Source: Delphinapterus leucas (lineage: Eukaryota > Chordata > Mammalia > Artiodactyla > Monodontidae). Taken from it: DNA of 64,000 nucleotides. A program made the translations under genes and the position numbers. The stretch covers positions 31,657,834-31,721,833 of the forward strand of contig NW_022098021.1 of the NCBI RefSeq assembly GCF_002288925.2. The letters are read 5' to 3'. The notes below the pieces were generated by a model. That model saw only the letters and a program-made list of their open reading frames with translations. It searched no databases and was not told where the DNA came from. Positions within the stretch are counted from its first letter, which is position 1; each line of letters opens with the position of its first letter. Positions 58,781 to 64,000 of this stretch are shown here, one piece after another.

Positions 58781-59028
58781 CTAGATAAAAAACATAAGTT
58801 TAAGGTATGAGACTGGGTCCTAACAGGGCTCTGTCTAAGCTTATGGGCAAATCATGAGCTATAACATTTTGTTGTTCAGCATTGGGGTTTCCAGTCTTTA
58901 GGAATGAAGGCTAGTCAGGATCAGTAGGCCAGAGTCATAACACTTACTATCCTTTTCATGGAGCAGATGACTATAAACTTCAAACATAAAATTTTGAAAG
59001 ACGGATATCAGAGATTAAAACATTTCAT

Positions 59029-59224
59029 CTTTTTATTGAACTGTAGTTGATTATGATGTTGTGTTAATTTCTGCTTTACAGCAAAGTGACTCAGTTATAC
59101 ATAGATATACATCCTTTTTTACATTCTTTTCCATTATGGTTTATCTCAGGGTACTGAATATAGTTCCCTGTGCTATACAGTAGGACCTTGTTGTTTATCC
59201 ATTCTGTATGTAATAGTTTGCATA
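59029..59224 (-). mobile_element. L1 3' UTR fragment, minus strand
   Basis: Reverse-complement L1 tail with 'gctttacagcaaagtgactc' and 'ccctgtgctatacagtagga'. Perfect 12-base target duplication 'aaaacatttcat' at 59,017-59,028 and 59,225-59,236. Confidence 0.95.
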
Positions 59225-59799
59225 AAAACATTTCATTTTAATTACTTGGCATCAGTTTCCTTCTCATGTACTATCTCATAAACATGTAAGTAACAATGCA
59301 GCACTGTGGATGAAAAATATTGTTAGACCTAGATTCAACTTAACTTTGACATTTTAATATACAACACTGGTAGCTAACTCTTAGTTATTAAGTAATACTG
59401 AGAATTTATAGCAATTGTCAACGGAAACTAGGTAGCAGTTAGGGTACGGGCTGTCAGAATTAATGCTCAGGCAATAGAAGGTAGGCCAGGCTAAAGAGAG
59501 GGAAGATGTGCCAAGGCCCCAGGTAGGTTACAGGCCAAAACCAAAGGACAAAGTTAGGCAGCCTTGACTTTGGGTTTAGACCAGTATGGGTTTGAGTCCA
59601 GAAGATCAACCTGAAATCTGTCCAAGGGACAGGAGGCCAGATGGGTGCACATAACCTGTAGCTGAGAAGAATTCACAATGATCTATAACCATCCAACCAA
59701 AAACAGCATCTGGAGGTCCAAATGGCAGACAGTCATCCTAGAGGAAAAAAACAAAAAGGATGGAGTATGTCAGGGAGTGATTTCTAATCACTTTAGAAA
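59225..59799. other. spacer, nothing recognised
   Basis: No repeat family or exon recognised. Confidence 0.45.
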
Positions 59800-59995
59800 G
59801 ACAGTGGTGAGCAACACAGGCTTTATATCCAAAAGGCTTGTGTTGACTACTATCGGTCACTTTTTACTTATTTAACCTTGGACAATTTACTCAAGTTCCC
59901 CAAACTTCACTTTCTGCTTCCCAGAGTTGGTAGACAACCAAGAAAACAATGTACATAAAGTGTTATGCACAATATGTGGGATGTTCTAATAATCA
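59800..59995 (+). repeat. MIR SINE, plus strand
   Basis: 'ttaaccttggacaatttact', then 'tgtacataaagtgttatgca' follow the MIR order ('gaccttgggcaagttact', 'atgtaaagcgctta'). Confidence 0.6.
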
Positions 59996-61096
59996 AGAAA
60001 TCTCACTTCAGGCTGATGAACATGATGATGGTGATGATATTCAGACAGGATGAGGTAGGCCCCCTGCTTGTGAATCATAATGCATTGCTAAAAGTTAATA
60101 TATAGATATTAGAAGGTCCTTTTTTTCTTCAGTCTCTTTAACCAGGATTTTCTTTTTACCTTTGGATAATAAAAATGAAATTAATCTTTGGTAAAATGAG
60201 ACTGCCTTTTTTCAGATCAGTCCAGCTGTCCCTACAAAATTATTTAGTCAAGACTGACCAGGGAAGAATATGTCAGAATTTTCCACCCTACTGTTGGGTA
60301 AGATGTAGCATAAATGACACTGAACTATCTAAGGTCTGGAAGCCCATGTGCTTTGAATAAACCCTGAGTCTCCATGTCTCCATAATTTTCCCAAAGCTGT
60401 AGCCTTTTCCTAAATCCTCTGTGTTAGGCCAGTAAATATGCCTGGGTGACTATCTTATTTTCTGTTGGTATTTCAGTATCTAAAGCTAACCCTAAGCTCC
60501 CAGCCCTAATTTGCTGTGGATTGCCATTAATCACCTACCCACTCTGATCGCAAGGTAAGCTGGGGGTATGGAAATAATTCTTATATGGAATAAAGTGTGG
60601 GACCTGACAAAAAAATATGAGAAAACAAGGTAAGTTGCAGGCAAGAGGAGCTGAATTTTACAACTGATACTGAGAGACAGTGTCAAAATAGAGCTCCAGG
60701 GAATGCAAAGTGGGGGAAATTCTTTCAGGGTATTGAGCAGACAATAGGACTGGAAACCAGCAGCCTGACTCAGCAAGTTGTCTGGGAATTGAAAATGAAC
60801 CCTGAAAGGTGATGGAAAAGTTGGAATGCTCATTGATTTCAAAAATAATTTCTGGAAATTTCAGCCAATTTGTGGAAACAGTCTGACACTTCTCAGCTAA
60901 TTTAGGGTATAAGAGAGATTAATTCTGAATCCTTCTTGGCCTATACATGGAGCTTCAGATTTACTAGTGTGTTAATTTCCATGTGGAGACAATAAAAGGG
61001 GAGCAAAACCTGGACGTTTCTGGATATACTTTTGAAGTATTAAAATTTGGAAAAGACGGGGTCAAGCGCAATTCTTGCTAGCTCCAAACTTCTTGT
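59996..61096. other. spacer, nothing recognised
   Basis: The 103-codon minus-strand frame at 60,531-60,842 has no recognised domain. No repeat family recognised. Confidence 0.45.
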
Positions 61097-61196
61097 ACAC
61101 ACTCACACAAATACAGTCACACACTCATTCACATACTCATAGTATCTTTCACTCTCTCTCTCACACACACCTACACAGACACATACACACACACCC
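61097..61196 (+). repeat. compound (CA)n/(TC)n microsatellite
   Basis: About 100 bases of CACA, CATA and CTCT units. Confidence 0.85.
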
Positions 61197-61559
61197 TTTC
61201 TAGATGTTTATGATGATTCAGATCAAGTGTGAGGTTATTAGATCCTGTCCCTGGCTTTCCCTTCAGCTGTCAGCCTCAAAGATAAATCATCTTACTATAA
61301 ATTCTATCAGAATGATCTTCCAAGTTATTAGAATTGTGACTGAAAAAATTGTGATAGAGTACATCACTGTTTATCAAAACAGTTGACAAAGATTCTCATG
61401 TAGAATGGGAATTAAGGAGAGCTGTAGTGATAAAAGTTCTTTGAAAGAAGAAAGGCCAATGAATTAGTAACTGGTTTAATACCATATTCAAAAAATAATT
61501 ACAAAGAACATCATTCAGCTTGAGAATCTGAACGAAACTAAAGTATAATCTGTGATGTT

Positions 61560-61720
61560 TATTAAAAGCCTTATAGCTGTGGACAACTTCACTGCTCGAA
61601 GTCTTTATTTCCTTGACTCTATAATGGGTATAAAAACAACAGCAACAGTAACAGTAACCTTCTTTATATGGTGGTTATGGTTAAATGAAAGTTTATTAAA
61701 AGTTCTTAGCATAATGATCT
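61560..61720 (+). repeat. MIR SINE, plus strand
   Basis: 'tagctgtggacaacttcact', then 'tttccttgactctataatgg', then 'gttatggttaaatgaaagtt' and 'agttcttagcataatg' follow the MIR order. Confidence 0.55.
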
Positions 61721-64000
61721 ATCGTTCTTGGCTCAATTTTTAAAAAATCTGTTGAGTTTTGCTTCTCAAAGATAAAACGTATCACCTTGAGAAGATGTTC
61801 ATTTGATGGAGATGATATAGAAGAGAGTCAAATATCAGATAGGTGATTGGATGAAAAAACATTAAGATCCATCAGCTTATGAATCTACAATTCCACCCCC
61901 AAATTATTGCACAGTTGTGGTTAGAGGGATCTTTCAGCAGATGGCAGGTGTCATTTCACTGGGGATGAAGAGACTAGGAGTGTTCCACAATGGAACAGTT
62001 AGAAAGTCTTCTGCTCAAGTAGCAAACTCCTCCACTCAAACTGGCTCAGTTAATAAGAAAATATAATTATTTCAACCATAACAGTCCCAAAATAGATAGG
62101 AATAGTTGATTTAGTGCTTTAGAGATAGTATCCAGGAAATTTATTTCTTCTTCCATCAGCAGGGTCACTTTCATCTTAAAGTGAGTTTTCCTCATGGTCC
62201 TAAAATGGCTGCCAGCAACAACTGAGGAAGCATGCTTTCTGTTTCATAAGTTTTTCCCTCTCAACTGTCCTTTCCTTCAATACAATTGGGTCATTTAAAG
62301 ATATAAGCTCAAACTAACCTCCAGAAGGTTAACAGTCACCTGGGGATTTCCAGGCACTGATTGGCTACACCAGTTAAAATGCACTCTTGTATTAGTAAAT
62401 GGAATCAGCCTTGCAGGAAGCATGTGACTATGAAAAGTAGAGGTCAAGACCTGAGGCAAACAGATGGTTTAAAAAGGAATAAGAAATCAGTGACTTCTAG
62501 CTAGGCAACAGGGCTCACTGTAGGTGACAATTTCAGAAATAAGACATTGGGTAAGAAAGAATCAACGCATACCCTAAGACTAAGTAATTTTTGGAATTAG
62601 AGCAAAATAAGGAAATAATTTGGTCAAGTTTAGAAGGATACAGTATATAGAAGCAGGTGGACAGTATCCAGATGCTTATATAATTATTTTCAGCACTGAG
62701 GCTCTTCATGTAAGAGTAAAAATAAAGAAATAATGCAACTTAAATAGTGACAGACACATATTAGGCACTTAATATTTTTTTAGTACATATTATATAATTG
62801 AAATAGGAAGCATTTTTTTTCTGAGTACTCACTTTGTGACCACGTTAAGTATTCTGTATACATTATTTCATCAATAGAAATTTTTGACTGACTGAATAAT
62901 GAGTGAAGCAATGTATTAGTGAGATAATACGTATACAGAGGAAATACTACCAATCATACCTCATTCAAGTTTCGCCTTTCTATAAAGTTGGTTTAGAGAG
63001 GTTGTTAAAGATAAACTGGAACATGAACTTGGTTACTGAGTAGCCAACAAAACTTGTGATAGAAACACAACGCTGAAACCCAGATAGAGAGTTAGAGGAA
63101 TCAGCGGTAATTTGTGGATATAGACTATAATAATACTCTAGAATATTTTACAACGCCCCCACAAAAGGGAAACTTTCAGATCAGTTTGCATGATAGTTAA
63201 AACAAAAGGACAAGAATATCCAGTCAAAAGAAAAGTTTCATTTAAATACATAAGTATTTTTCTCATTGGAAAAGTCAACAAGATTTTATTATGAAACCTT
63301 AACAGTTCTTAATAACTGGGTCCTTTTTGTGATTTGGGCTTGAATCTATAATAAATACCATATAATACACTTGTATACTTATACCAACTTTGGTAAAAAG
63401 CAGAATATCAAAGGAAGGCATATGAATATTACATCTGCAACCTCTGTTCTTCTGGCTCTGGGGCCCTCTTGCTTTTTCTTGCCAAATTCTATCTGTTATC
63501 TGTCAATGTCCACTGGCACTCTGACAAAGTGCTGGGTCTGCATAACCCACAGCAAGCAGTACAACAGCTCCCAGAGCAGATTTCTGACAGATTTTCTTCC
63601 CCTGCAGTAATAAGGTTTGTACTACATTTTGTGCAGAGGGACACTTAGTTAATATTTCTAGAGCATTTTGAAGATGAAAAGAGCCATATACATTGTAAGT
63701 TTTACTATTAATTTCTGTTGCTGTAAGGATCAAGATAAGCACAGAAACACATTAAGATCAACTCATAGAAGAATTAACGTGTTGTGGAATTGGTCAGGAT
63801 GCCTGACAATGACAAAGCATTGCATTTGACATTTGATGAAACGAACAAATCAATGTTCTGGAAAAAAATAGACACTTATCATAGTCGTAATTTGCATTTT
63901 TAACAGGAGTTCCAACTACTTCTGTTTTCTAGTTGAGGTTGGAAACCCACATTATTAGCTAATACCTACATTCCTAAAAGAGTTTCTTCATTCTGACAGC
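61721..64000. other. 2.3-kb AT-rich spacer, possible old repeat near 62.0-62.4 kb
   Basis: 'aaaatggctgccagcaacaa' and 'aggcactgattggctacacc' (62,200-62,370) have the flavour of an old interspersed repeat but cannot be named. The remainder holds no recognised repeat. Its small frames at 63,371-63,610 and 63,503-63,742 overlap on opposite strands and are unsupported. Confidence 0.4.

Overview
The window is 64 kb of AT-rich mammalian nuclear DNA made almost entirely of interspersed repeats and unremarkable spacer. The best guide to the organism is the SINE population. At least eleven tRNA-derived elements carry the head 'cttccctggtggcgcagtgg', and the shorter ones end in an A-tail after 'aggcccgcgtaccgc'. 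This is the CHR-type SINE of whales and hippos. No ruminant Bov-tA/BovB and no pig PRE1 copies were seen. A cetacean is therefore the most likely source (inference from remembered family consensus, no search run). The old layer (MIR, L2, L1M-type LINEs, MaLR-like LTRs, MER20, Tigger-like elements) is shared by all placental mammals.

No protein-coding gene of the host could be supported. The only long reading frames belong to dead LINE-1 elements or are frames that happen to stay open inside SINEs.

Layout. 0-9 kb: spacer with an MIR, an L2, a 5'-inverted L1 (about 4.04-4.54 kb), an L1 3' end, and a 90-bp near-identical inverted duplication (4.73 and 6.55 kb). 9-16 kb: a degenerate palindromic element, two long-form CHR SINEs nested in an L2 and an old L1, an MIR, about 3 kb of empty DNA, and an L2. 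16.4-23.6 kb: an old plus-strand L1 with an internal deletion, two LTR-like repeats, a purine microsatellite, and a second decayed LINE with a younger L1 tail in it. 23.6-25.9 kb: four same-orientation CHR SINEs within 1.54 kb, then a short L1 tail. 26.7-37.7 kb: a nested stack. An old minus-strand L1M carries a CHR SINE and a 613-bp TA-flanked Tigger-like element. Immediately upstream of its 5' end sits a full-length plus-strand L1 (31,269-37,655, with target-site duplication). That L1 is itself interrupted by another CHR SINE and by an artificial 100-N assembly gap flanked by an exact 170-bp duplication. 37.7-64 kb: spacer with MIR, L2, L1 3' ends, three more CHR SINEs, MER20, an LTR fragment, and a Tigger-like element inside an MIR.

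The window contains no operon or gene system. Its interest lies in the insertion chronology, the assembly error inside the L1, the twin-primed L1, the sharp inverted duplication, and two open frames in the L1 5' UTR. Repeat family names rest on remembered consensus features, so boundaries of ancient repeats are approximate (tens of bases). Boundaries supported by target-site duplications are exact.
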